DNA of 20,263 nt, from contig NZ_DATJIY010000271.1 of assembly GCF_035492835.1 (NCBI RefSeq), positions 1 to 20,263 on the forward strand, written 5' to 3'. The notes under the pieces are model-generated. The model saw only the letters and a list, made by a program, of their open reading frames with translations. It did not search any database and was not told the DNA's origin. A program made the position numbers and the translations under genes. Shown here piece after piece: positions 7,031-13,264 of the stretch (the stretch's first letter is position 1; every line of letters begins with the position of its first letter). Source of the DNA: Dinghuibacter sp035492835 (GTDB taxonomy: Bacteria; Bacteroidota; Bacteroidia; Chitinophagales; Chitinophagaceae).

Positions 7031-7067
7031 ACTTGAACATTTTAAGAACTAGTACTAAATACGTTTT

Positions 7068-9506
7068 ATGAGAGCCATGATCTACATTTTCTCCTCTTTA
7101 TTACTGACTGCCAGGGCTTTAGGCCAGGGGGGAAACACCACTACCGTCAACGGTTCCGTCCTCGACGAGACCGGAAAAGCCATGGAGAAAGCCTCTGTTA
7201 TTATATTGAATGCCAAAGACTCCTCCGAAGTCAAGGGGACGTCGACCGCGGTCGATGGGTCATTCCATTTCCGGATCGCCGGTGGCCGCTACCTGGTGGC
7301 CGCTTCCGCGGTAGGCATGACCAGGCAATATTCGGCTGTTTTCGCCGCCTCCGGCGACCCTGTTTCGCTGCCCGCCCTGCGTCTCGCCGCTAAAGCCACC
7401 AAGATCGCCGAAGTCACTATTACCGCGAATAAGCCGCTTGTCGAGCAGAAGATCGACCGCATGGTCGTCAACGTCGACGCCTCACCGACCAACGCCGGCA
7501 TGACCGCGATGGACGTCCTCCAGAAAACGCCCGGTATCTCCGTGGACAAGGACGGGAACATCAGCCTCAAGGGAAAATCCGGCGTGATGGTGATGATGGA
7601 TGGCAAGCCCACCTATCTGTCCTCCGCCGACCTGGCCAACCTGCTCAAGAACATGCCGTCGTCCGAGCTCGAGCAGATCGAGATCATGACCAACCCGCCC
7701 GCCAAGTACGACGCTGCCGGGAACGCCGGGGTCATCAACCTGAAGACAAAAAAGAACAAGGCCCGCGGCTTCAACGGCAACGTCACCGTGGGCGCCGGGA
7801 TAGGGAAGGGGCCCAAGACCAACAACAGCCTCAACCTGAACTACCGCACCGGGAAGTTCAACTTCTTTGGCAGCTATAACGAAAGCTTTAACCGCCATCC
7901 GCAAACGCTGGACCTGACCCGCAAGTTCCGCGACACCATCGGCGGCCCGGTCAATTCCATCTTTGCGCAGCATACCGACATGAACAACGAGTACAGCGAC
8001 CAAAGCTTCAAGGTTGGCGCCGACTATTCGGTCAGCAAAAAGACGACGGTGGGCGTCGTTTTCACCGGCGACTTCAACCCCGGTTATTTCGACAGCCAGA
8101 ACAAGACCAATATGGAAGACGGCATGGGCAACATCGACTCCGTTTCGGTCACCACCGGACACGTCAAGCAAAACTTCCAGCAGCTGGGCGCCAACCTCAA
8201 CTTCAAGCACACCTTCGACTCCACCGGTAAGGAGCTCTCCGCCGACCTCGACTATATCGGGTACAACCTGAGCAATTTCCAGATGTACCGGACTAACTAT
8301 ACGACACCGGACGGCGTGCTGCTGCCCCCGGTCGATACCCTCCGTGGCATCACCCCCGGCAACATCCGGATCTACACCGGGAAGATCGACTATGTAAACC
8401 CCTTCAAGCACGACTGGAAGCTGGAAGTCGGTCTAAAAGGCAGCACCGTCCGCACCGACAACGACGCCGAATACGACAACCTCGTGACCGGGAAATGGCT
8501 GGTCGATACCACCAAGACCAACCACTTCGTTTATACCGAAGGCATCTTCGCCGCCTACGCCAGCGTCTCCAAGGTCATCAGCAAGCACTGGACCGTCCAG
8601 ACCGGTCTCCGCCTGGAAACCACCGACTCCAAGGGCGACCTCAAAACCACAGGTCAGACCTTCGACCGGAACTACACCCAGCTGTTCCCCACCGCGTATA
8701 TCCAGTATACGCTCAATGACAAGAACCAGTTCGTCCTGGACTACGGCCGCCGCATCCAGCGCCCCGACTACAACGACCTGAACCCCTTCAAATACTTCCT
8801 CGACCCCTACACCTACCAGGAAGGGAATCCGTACCTGAGACCGCAGTTCTCCAACAACATCGAGCTCAGCCACACCTTCCACAGCGTCCTCACCACCACA
8901 TTGAACTATACCCAGGTAACCGACATCATCCAGCAGATCCTCCTCCAGGATGACGCCACCCACACCACCTTTGTACAGCAAGGCAACGTGGCCCGCCAGG
9001 AAAACATCGGCCTGGCCGTCAACTTCGGCATGCCTGTGACCAAATGGTGGAGCCCCAACGTCTACGCCAGCCTCGCCTACAACGACTTCAAAGGCGTCGT
9101 CAACGGCTACCCGCTGGAAGTCTTCGGTTATACGCTCACCGGTAACATGAACCAGAACTTCACGCTCAAGCACGGTTGGAAAGCGTCGATCGACGGCTGG
9201 TTCCAGGGCAAGCAGGTCTCCGGCACGATCATCGCGAACCCGATGGGGGCGATCAACCTCGGCGTCTCCAAGACCGTTCTCGGTTCCGCCGGCACCGTCC
9301 GCCTCAACCTCCAGGACCCCTTCAACCTCGCCCACTTCAGCGGATACAGCCGCTACGGCAACGTCGACGTCGCCCTGACCAACCACTGGGACAACCGCGT
9401 CGTCAACGTCGCGTTCACCTACCGCTTCGGCAAGAACCAACAGGTCGTCCGCGAGCACCGCGCTTCGAGCAGCGCGGACGAGGAGAGCTCGCGCGTGAAG
9501 CACTAG
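7068..9506 (+). CDS. Outer-membrane beta-barrel receptor-like protein (TonB-dependent receptor superfamily), second copy
   Basis: An 812-aa protein with a signal peptide (about residues 1-19, SSLLLTARALG before Q). A carboxypeptidase-regulatory-like domain follows (about 26-110, VNGSVLDETGKAMEKASVII), then a plug-like domain (DVLQKTPGISVDKDGNISLKG, VMMDGKPTYL, LEQIEIMTNPPAKYDAAGNAG). A strand-rich barrel ends in TYRFGK plus a charged tail. It is the same family as 991-3711, with shared motifs such as EIMTNP..KYDA, but clearly diverged. The ligand is unknown, with no SusD-like partner nearby. An ATG at 7077 is an alternative start; 7068 gives the better signal peptide. The operator-like repeat over the promoter suggests regulated expression as a single-gene unit closed by a strong terminator. 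The near-end-to-end open frames on the opposite strand are a codon-bias artefact. Confidence 0.9.
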   Translation: MRAMIYIFSSLLLTARALGQGGNTTTVNGSVLDETGKAMEKASVIILNAKDSSEVKGTSTAVDGSFHFRIAGGRYLVAASAVGMTRQYSAVFAASGDPVSLPALRLAAKATKIAEVTITANKPLVEQKIDRMVVNVDASPTNAGMTAMDVLQKTPGISVDKDGNISLKGKSGVMVMMDGKPTYLSSADLANLLKNMPSSELEQIEIMTNPPAKYDAAGNAGVINLKTKKNKARGFNGNVTVGAGIGKGPKTNNSLNLNYRTGKFNFFGSYNESFNRHPQTLDLTRKFRDTIGGPVNSIFAQHTDMNNEYSDQSFKVGADYSVSKKTTVGVVFTGDFNPGYFDSQNKTNMEDGMGNIDSVSVTTGHVKQNFQQLGANLNFKHTFDSTGKELSADLDYIGYNLSNFQMYRTNYTTPDGVLLPPVDTLRGITPGNIRIYTGKIDYVNPFKHDWKLEVGLKGSTVRTDNDAEYDNLVTGKWLVDTTKTNHFVYTEGIFAAYASVSKVISKHWTVQTGLRLETTDSKGDLKTTGQTFDRNYTQLFPTAYIQYTLNDKNQFVLDYGRRIQRPDYNDLNPFKYFLDPYTYQEGNPYLRPQFSNNIELSHTFHSVLTTTLNYTQVTDIIQQILLQDDATHTTFVQQGNVARQENIGLAVNFGMPVTKWWSPNVYASLAYNDFKGVVNGYPLEVFGYTLTGNMNQNFTLKHGWKASIDGWFQGKQVSGTIIANPMGAINLGVSKTVLGSAGTVRLNLQDPFNLAHFSGYSRYGNVDVALTNHWDNRVVNVAFTYRFGKNQQVVREHRASSSADEESSRVKH

Positions 9507-9541
9507 AGGTCCGTTTTGACAGCCATGAATATAACATATCC

Positions 9542-9569
9542 GGGGTCGCCAGATGGCGCCCCCTTTTTT
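9542..9569 (+). terminator. Strong rho-independent terminator after the second receptor gene
   Basis: GGGG-T-CGCC pairs with GGCG-CCCC around the loop AGAT (8 bp with one bulged T), followed by six T at 9564-9569. It sits 35 bases after the receptor stop codon and also marks the left edge of the low-GC Abi patch. Confidence 0.88.
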
Positions 9570-9601
9570 CTTTGCGCGCCGACGTCGCTCTCCACAGACC
9601 T

Positions 9602-10273
9602 CTACGTCAGTCTATCCACGAGTTCCTTTTTCCGCAGGAATCCATCAATGCCAAATAAAAATGATGTCGGATTAATCCCCAGCCATTGCAGGACCTCTAT
9701 GATTTGGTTATACTGCTGTTCTGCATAAACAGTGGATATAACGGTGGGAGCAGTGAAACAAATAGGTTCATGATGCGCAATCCGGTTCCTGATGTGATTG
9801 ATGCTTGTTAATTTCTTAAAGACCTTGGTTTGATTCGTTCCGAAAGGCCTTGCCGGTAATATGTTTAGGAGGCTGCTACCTGCCGCGGCAAACTCTTTGG
9901 TTGCGAATTGGGAAGTCCAGAAACCAAACATCAGCCCTGTAACTGCTCTATCGTGGCTATAGGATGCTCCCAGTTTGGCAATGACCTTTTGAACGTTTTC
10001 CAGTGATCGTTCGCAGCCTGCAGACCGCAAAAAACCGCCTCGTACTTGGGTTGCATCAAATAACCAGTTGGCGCCCCATTTATTTTTATGATGCTTGTCG
10101 ATGCTATTTCGTATAGCCACCTCAAACATGCAGAGAATGGAAAACAATTCATTAGAAAGGCGTATGTTGGCCCGGTACAACGTTATTGCCCTCCGTTTAT
10201 CGTCAGCGCATGCAATAAGGTATCTCGCCATTCTTTGTTGAGACACAATATCCTCAAAATCAGTATATAACAT
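9602..10273 (-). CDS. Abi-family HEPN-type protein (putative abortive-infection/toxin RNase)
   Basis: A 223-aa, mostly helical soluble protein. Its pattern (LYRANIRLSNELFSILCMFE, then VAIRNSIDKH, and a C-terminal IRNRIAHHEPI) matches Abi-like proteins of phage-resistance systems. RNRIAH (residues 162-167) is a HEPN-type R-x4-H motif, the RNase active site in many toxins. A second Arg-Asn...His motif, RNSIDKH, lies at 55-61. I infer ribonuclease activity that halts growth on infection; neither target nor activity is shown here. The ATG at 10303 would add ten residues, but a -7 box at 10312-10305 puts transcription start inside that extension, so the ATG at 10273 is chosen. GC is about 42-43% in two sampled 60-base stretches, against about 62% in one sampled stretch of the receptor gene, which suggests acquisition by transfer. 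A candidate small RNA is transcribed divergently. Confidence 0.75.
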   Translation of the reverse strand: MLYTDFEDIVSQQRMARYLIACADDKRRAITLYRANIRLSNELFSILCMFEVAIRNSIDKHHKNKWGANWLFDATQVRGGFLRSAGCERSLENVQKVIAKLGASYSHDRAVTGLMFGFWTSQFATKEFAAAGSSLLNILPARPFGTNQTKVFKKLTSINHIRNRIAHHEPICFTAPTVISTVYAEQQYNQIIEVLQWLGINPTSFLFGIDGFLRKKELVDRLT

Positions 10274-10304
10274 ATTTTCTACTGTTGGCAGAAAAAACAA
10301 CACG

Positions 10305-10312
10305 CAAAAATA
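10305..10312 (-). promoter_or_regulatory. -7 box of the Abi-family gene
   Basis: On the minus strand it reads TATTTTTG (TAnnTTTG). Transcription would start near 10298, giving a leader of about 25 nt to the ATG at 10273. No clear -33 element is visible. Confidence 0.5.
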
Positions 10313-10324
10313 TATTTTGTTCCG

Positions 10325-10332
10325 TATATTTG
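10325..10332 (+). promoter_or_regulatory. -7 box directed away from the Abi gene, toward the candidate small RNA
   Basis: TATATTTG fits TAnnTTTG exactly. It is back to back with the Abi -7 box, 12 bp apart, so the two promoters would compete. No -33 match is seen at normal spacing. Confidence 0.4.
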
Positions 10333-10338
10333 TGGAGG

Positions 10339-10421
10339 AATTCCAGGCTGCCGCTGTCCAGTTTACTGGATATGCTTCCGGGTAACGATTTTAAAGGGTC
10401 CTTATTAGGGCCCTTTTTTTT
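10339..10421 (+). ncRNA. Candidate small structured RNA next to the Abi gene
   Basis: A unit of about 83 nt starts where the TATATTTG box would place transcription and ends in a clear terminator. It contains a small hairpin (TCCAG/CTGGA around TTTA, about 10358-10371) and no convincing ORF. It fills the space between the Abi gene and yajQ, and yajQ has its own -7 box right after the terminator. The terminator therefore has no other visible plus-strand gene to serve. Whether the RNA is made, or acts on the Abi protein, is unknown. It could instead be a leftover from an earlier rearrangement. Confidence 0.35.
10393..10421 (+). terminator. Rho-independent terminator upstream of yajQ
   Basis: AAAGGGTCC pairs with GGGCCCTTT (one T-G wobble) around the loop TTATTA, followed by a run of T to 10421. 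It has textbook form, but no protein gene on this strand precedes it within the preceding 800 bases. This is the main reason to suspect a small RNA. Confidence 0.8.
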
Positions 10422-10428
10422 ACTTTTG
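10421..10428 (+). promoter_or_regulatory. -7 box of yajQ
   Basis: TACTTTTG matches TAnnTTTG and overlaps the end of the preceding terminator's T run. Transcription start would be near 10435, 12 bases before the ATG. Confidence 0.55.
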
Positions 10429-10446
10429 CCCCTTAAACCCTGACGT

Positions 10447-10938
10447 ATGCCCTCATTTGATATTGCCAGCAAGGCGGACCCCCAGACTGTGGACAACGCC
10501 GTAAACACGGCAAGCAAAGAGCTCACCAACCGTTTCGACTTCAAAGGCTCTCACCTGGTGCTCGATCTGAATAAGAAGGACCTCGTCCTCAACATCGAGG
10601 TCGACAGCGACATGAAGCTCAAACAGGTCGTGGATGTCCTGATCAGCCGCAGCATGAAACAAGGACTCGACCCGCAGATTTACGATTTCAGCAAGGAACC
10701 CTTCCAAAGCGGAAAAGTATACAAACAGACCGTCCCCGTCCGTAACGGTCTCCCCCAGGACGACGCCAAAAAGGTCGTTAAGGCCATAAAGGACTCCGGT
10801 ATTAAGGTCCAGGTCCAGATCATGGACGACATCGTCCGCGTCACCGGCAAAAAGATCGACGACCTCCAGGCGGCCTTCCAGGCGGTGAAGGCGGCGAACC
10901 TGGGGATACCGGTGCAGATGACGAATATGAAGGCGTAG
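10447..10938 (+). CDS. yajQ: YajQ family nucleotide (cyclic-di-GMP)-binding protein
   Basis: A 163-aa cytoplasmic protein, full length for the family. It begins MPSFDIASKADPQTVDNAVN and continues with ELTNRFDFKGS, the YajQ signature, and DFSKEPFQSGKVYKQTVPVRNGL in the middle. YajQ proteins have two ferredoxin-like (RRM-like) domains. In Xanthomonas a member binds cyclic-di-GMP and works with a transcription factor; the role in Bacteroidota is not established. The gene stands alone with its own -7 box, and a GC-rich palindrome (10953-10964) follows the stop codon. Confidence 0.95.
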   Translation: MPSFDIASKADPQTVDNAVNTASKELTNRFDFKGSHLVLDLNKKDLVLNIEVDSDMKLKQVVDVLISRSMKQGLDPQIYDFSKEPFQSGKVYKQTVPVRNGLPQDDAKKVVKAIKDSGIKVQVQIMDDIVRVTGKKIDDLQAAFQAVKAANLGIPVQMTNMKA

Positions 10939-10952
10939 CTTTTGGGCATCCC

Positions 10953-10964
10953 GCCCGGCCGGGC
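10953..10964. repeat. GC-rich palindrome after yajQ
   Basis: GCCCGGCCGGGC is fully self-complementary. It is flanked by two copies of GCATCCCGC (10947 and 10967). There is no T run, so it is a weak or rho-dependent stop at best. Confidence 0.35.
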
Positions 10965-11005
10965 TCGCATCCCGCGGCGGTCGTCAACTTTTCGCATTCT
11001 CGCCG

Positions 11006-11053
11006 CGCGCCGCGCCGCGAATTTTTCCGGCCGCGCCGCGCCGTGAATTTTTC
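11006..11053. repeat. Tandem 22-nt direct repeat upstream of rpmE2
   Basis: Two copies (11006-11027 and 11032-11053) of a GC-rich block ending GAATTTTTC differ at one base and are offset by 26 bases. They lie 24-71 bp upstream of the rpmE2 -7 box. They could be paired binding sites or simple slippage; nothing decides. Confidence 0.5.
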
Positions 11054-11076
11054 TCGGAAATTTGTGGAAAAGTCGG

Positions 11077-11084
11077 TAGCTTTG
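11077..11084 (+). promoter_or_regulatory. -7 box of rpmE2
   Basis: TAGCTTTG fits TAnnTTTG. Transcription would start near 11091, leaving a leader of about 47 nt, the longest well-supported leader in the window. L31 leaders are autoregulated in some bacteria; I see no clear structure here beyond GCTTGGCTGATCCAAGC (11103-11119). Confidence 0.55.
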
Positions 11085-11102
11085 CCCCTCGTTTATCCAA
11101 TC

Positions 11103-11119
11103 TGCTTGGCTGATCCAAG
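11103..11119 (+). promoter_or_regulatory. Small hairpin in the rpmE2 5' leader
   Basis: GCTTGG and CCAAGC pair (6 bp) around CTGAT in the predicted leader, 18 bases before the ATG. This is close to the ribosome-binding region, so a translational control role is conceivable. Confidence 0.35.
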
Positions 11120-11137
11120 CGCAAAACATTGAAAATC

Positions 11138-11392
11138 ATGCAGAAGAAACTTCATCCCGAGAACTATCGCTTTGTAGTGTTCAAGGATATGTCCAACGGA
11201 ACCACCTTTTTGGGCCGCTCTACGGCTTCCGGCAACAAGGAAATGGTAAAATGGGAAGACGGCAACGAGTACCCGGTTATCAAGCTGGATATTTCCTCCA
11301 CCTCCCATCCCTTCTATACCGGAAAGAACGTTCTGGTGGACACTGCAGGCCGTATCGATAAATTTAAGAAACGTTACGAAAAAAATAAGTAA
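11138..11392 (+). CDS. rpmE2: 50S ribosomal protein L31, type B
   Basis: An 84-aa ribosomal protein beginning MQKKLHPENYRFVVFKDMSN. That start, the middle (EYPVIKLDISSTSHPFYTGK) and the end (RIDKFKKRYEK) are typical of L31 type B. There are no Cys residues, so this is the zinc-free C- form, which in other bacteria can replace the zinc-binding paralogue when zinc is scarce. Whether a C+ paralogue exists lies outside the window. The ATG at 11138 is chosen over an in-frame TTG at 11129 because family members start a few residues before HPE. A strong terminator follows. Confidence 0.97.
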   Translation: MQKKLHPENYRFVVFKDMSNGTTFLGRSTASGNKEMVKWEDGNEYPVIKLDISSTSHPFYTGKNVLVDTAGRIDKFKKRYEKNK

Positions 11393-11428
11393 CTTCGGTA
11401 CTTATTGTTTTTCATGGCTATACTTTTT

Positions 11429-11460
11429 GTCCCCGCGATTCCTCGCGGGGACTTCGTTTT
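11429..11460 (+). terminator. Rho-independent terminator after rpmE2
   Basis: GTCCCCGCGA pairs perfectly with TCGCGGGGAC (10 bp) around the loop TTCC, followed by TTCGTTTT. It lies 36 bases after the rpmE2 stop codon. Confidence 0.85.
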
Positions 11461-11505
11461 TGGGCCGAGGCTTGGGTTTTTAAAACTTAAGCCTCGGCCC
11501 AAAAA
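11457..11505. repeat. 17-bp perfect inverted repeat with outward T/A ends
   Basis: The arms 11457-11473 (TTTTTGGGCCGAGGCTT) and 11489-11505 are exact reverse complements around a 15-base, AT-rich, partly self-complementary centre. The polarity is opposite to a normal terminator: T first and A last on both strands. It is therefore not a classic rho-independent terminator. It could be a structured element, a recombination or regulatory site, or a repeat-family member. Confidence 0.7.
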
Positions 11506-11732
11506 CATCCTATGCGTCGCGACCGAAGGGGCTTCGCCCCCTCGGTACTCCCCCTTTCGGGGCTGCGCCCCGGACCCGCTTGGGCCTTCGGCGCCCATTT
11601 GGGGCGCGGCAAGGGCTTGGCAGGGCGCGGCAGGGGCGCAAAAATCCCCGCCAAGGCAGTCGACGAGGGTCGGCCGGCGATTTGGCGGGGTCGGCCGGAG
11701 TGTCCGGCGGGTAAATGATATACGCGAAGCGT

Positions 11733-12290
11733 CTAGTTCGGACTCGTGAACGACAGCGAAAACTTCCCATTGGTAACCGCCACGGTAGTGCCGGCCTGGA
11801 GGCCCGCACCGGAGGCGTAAGAAGAGACGCCAACGACCAGCGTACCGGTGACGGTTCCGGTGACGGCGCTGCCGGTATTGGTGGAAATGGTGGCGGTAAA
11901 GGGTTGAGCGCCTTCGGCTTGCAGTGAGAAATTGGGGCCGCTGATCGCCTGGTAGTCCAGCGTAACGATGTTATTGGCGTCGGTCGGGGTGAAATCGTTT
12001 TTCAGGGACGCGACCGTGGTGTTGGCGGCGCCAAAGAACCACAGCTGGAACGATACTGAATCGGGGACGCCGGGGAGCAGTGCCTTGCCGGAGATCTCGA
12101 TTTCGGGGTGATTCTGCAGCGGGTCGTGGAGGGTGTCGACGGTGAGGTCCTGCATGTTGACCGTCTGGCCGCTCATGGAGAAGGAAAGAGAGTTGCCCTG
12201 GGGCGTGGTGGTGGTGGAAGGAGAAGACGATTTCTTGGAGCAGGAAGCCATGATCAGTACGGCCATTCCTGCGAGGATGAGGTATTTCAT
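11733..12290 (-). CDS. Putative lipoprotein, paralogue of the neighbour at 12330-12860
   Basis: A 185-aa protein with a lipoprotein signal peptide (MKYLILAGMAVLIMASC, lipobox Cys17) followed by a Ser/Thr-rich linker. The mature part looks beta-rich, with GKALLPGVPDSVSFQLWFFG in the middle and a closing strand VTNGKFSLSF. I recognise no named family. Both this protein and the next share an LSF start, a LLPG..DS..F.L..FG core and a final NG.F. strand, so they are likely a diverged tandem duplicate. An ATG at 12314 gives a longer frame, but the promoter (-33 at 12338-12341, -7 at 12319-12312) starts transcription after it, so 12290 is chosen. It has its own promoter and is not simply the last gene of the operon upstream. 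Confidence 0.75.
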   Translation of the reverse strand: MKYLILAGMAVLIMASCSKKSSSPSTTTTPQGNSLSFSMSGQTVNMQDLTVDTLHDPLQNHPEIEISGKALLPGVPDSVSFQLWFFGAANTTVASLKNDFTPTDANNIVTLDYQAISGPNFSLQAEGAQPFTATISTNTGSAVTGTVTGTLVVGVSSYASGAGLQAGTTVAVTNGKFSLSFTSPN

Positions 12291-12311
12291 GATACGGATT
12301 TTAAAGTGAAA

Positions 12312-12341
12312 CAAATATATATATAAATCCTAGAAAACAAA
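12312..12341 (-). promoter_or_regulatory. Promoter of the distal lipoprotein gene
   Basis: On the minus strand TTTG (12341-12338), 18 bp, then TATATTTG (12319-12312), close to the Bacteroidota consensus. It overlaps the last codons of the upstream lipoprotein gene. Transcription would start near 12305, 15 bases before the ATG at 12290. Confidence 0.65.
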
Positions 12342-12860
12342 TGCGAACGATCCATTATTTATAATCAGGCTGTCTCCGCCGGGGTAGACGCCGGATGTAA
12401 CGGCGACGGCCCCCTCGAAAACCCCGGTGACATACAACCGGTTATTGAACCCGATGTGCGCCAGCGACCGCCTGACGGTGAAGTCGTTCACGGCGGAAAA
12501 GCCACCGGTCGTCAGGGGGACGAACGCGAGCCGAAGGGTGTACAGCGTGGACGTATCGTAGTACGACCCGCTCATAAAAGAGGCATACGTCCCGGGGTAA
12601 CCGAACAGGAACAGCTCGAACCCGCAGGAGTCACGCATCCCCGGCAGCAGCACGCGGGACAACGCGCAGATGTTCGGCCGGTAAGGCCCCGCGACGGAGG
12701 CGGTGGTGTCGACCAATAAAGACCCGGAATGGACTAAAACGCCATCGGCGTAGAATGACAGCGAGGACGGAGGAGGCGTCGGCAGGTGCCCCTTGGAGCA
12801 GGCCGGTAAAAGGCCGGACAGCAGGCCTGATAAAAGGCAAAGGGGTAGTGCGCGTCTCAT
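12330..12860 (-). CDS. Putative lipoprotein at the end of the signalling operon
   Basis: A 176-aa protein with a lipoprotein signal (MRRALPLCLLSGLLSGLLPAC, lipobox Cys21) and a Pro-rich linker (PTPPPSS). The mature part is probably a beta-sandwich-like domain, inferred from strand-rich stretches (SLSFYADGVLVHSGSLLVDT, LLPGMRDSCGFELFLFG, LIINNGSFAFVF). The function is unrecognised. Its ATG overlaps the stop of the receiver gene as ATGA, so it is co-translated with the phosphorelay genes. It could be an envelope sensor or an output of the system. It has two extra Cys (about residues 67 and 79) that the paralogue lacks and that could form a disulfide. Most similar in the window to 11733-12290. 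Confidence 0.75.
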   Translation of the reverse strand: MRRALPLCLLSGLLSGLLPACSKGHLPTPPPSSLSFYADGVLVHSGSLLVDTTASVAGPYRPNICALSRVLLPGMRDSCGFELFLFGYPGTYASFMSGSYYDTSTLYTLRLAFVPLTTGGFSAVNDFTVRRSLAHIGFNNRLYVTGVFEGAVAVTSGVYPGGDSLIINNGSFAFVF

Positions 12861-13264
12861 GCCAGCCCCTCCGCCACTTCCAGCAGCGCGCTCACCGTGA
12901 GCGGCTTCTCGATAAAGAAGGCTACGGACGGGTGCGCTTCGGCCCGGATGGTGTCGCTCACCATGAGGGTGGCGGACAGCAGTACGATGGAACAGCGGTG
13001 GCGGAGCGTCAACGGCAGTTTTTCAAACCGGTCGATAAAGGAAAACCCATCCATGGAGGGCATCTTTATATCCACCAGCAGCACGATGGAATACGTGGCT
13101 GACGGTTCGGAGTACGGCAGGGACGCCAGGAAGTCGAGTGCGGCAGCGGGCCCGCGAAAGGACCACACGGGCGAAAACACGCCCGTATGCCGTATAAGTT
13201 GCTCGTGCAGATACAAATCCACCTCATTATCATCAATCAGCACGATGGCACGGTTACTCGACAT
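12857..13264 (-). CDS. Single-domain response regulator (CheY/Rcp-like)
   Basis: A 135-aa protein that is a receiver domain only. Acidic pair D11/D12 (IVLIDDNEVD), phospho-acceptor D65 (LLVDIKMPSMDG), Ser97 of LLSAT and K120 (IEKPL) are all in place, so it should accept phosphate. With no output domain it must act by protein contact or as a phosphorelay intermediate. It overlaps the hybrid kinase gene by 11 bases and the lipoprotein gene by 4, so all three are likely co-translated. Its natural donor is the preceding hybrid kinase (inferred from adjacency). Confidence 0.93.
   Translation of the reverse strand: MSSNRAIVLIDDNEVDLYLHEQLIRHTGVFSPVWSFRGPAAALDFLASLPYSEPSATYSIVLLVDIKMPSMDGFSFIDRFEKLPLTLRHRCSIVLLSATLMVSDTIRAEAHPSVAFFIEKPLTVSALLEVAEGLA

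Larger units (their letters stand above)
6813..7067. other. Intergenic region between lgt and the second receptor gene
   Basis: 255 bases without a gene. There is no obvious terminator directly after lgt. The region holds a 14-bp perfect palindrome (6975-6988), the 21-bp inverted repeat (7001-7021) and the -7 box of the receptor gene (7023-7030). The rest shows nothing I can name. Confidence 0.7.
11393..11732. other. Non-coding, hairpin-rich region between rpmE2 and the lipoprotein gene
   Basis: 340 bases without a credible gene; the open frames here are compositional. In order it holds the rpmE2 terminator (11429-11460), a 17-bp inverted repeat (11457-11505), two near-identical short hairpins GGGGCTTCGCCCC (11528-11540) and GGGGCTGCGCCCC (11559-11571), GC-rich imperfect repeats (GGGCGCGGCA near 11604 and 11624; GTCGGCCGG near 11669 and 11690), and a minus-strand hairpin (GCCGGA/TCCGGC, about 11690-11705) that may end the lipoprotein transcript. 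Confidence 0.65.

Noticed and set aside
7482..9503. Two long antisense open frames opposite the second receptor gene
   Set aside because: Same codon-bias artefact; Val-, Gly- and Ala-rich low-information protein, no start signals.
9507..10446. Insertion-sequence or prophage borders around the Abi patch
   Set aside because: GC is low, but I found no flanking direct repeats, tRNA end copy or integrase; transfer is inferred from composition only.
10260..10544. 94-aa minus-strand frame with a signal-peptide-like start
   Set aside because: It begins inside yajQ, crosses the terminator hairpin and the promoters; hydrophobic start is the reverse of yajQ codons.
11522..11720. CRISPR array or mobile-element ends in the repeat-rich stretch
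   Set aside because: No regularly spaced identical repeats with unique spacers, no transposase, no target-site duplication that I can see.
11405..11833. Open frames in the GC-rich stretch after rpmE2
   Set aside because: Frames are open on both strands because of composition; translations are Arg/Pro/Gly-rich and contain the hairpins.
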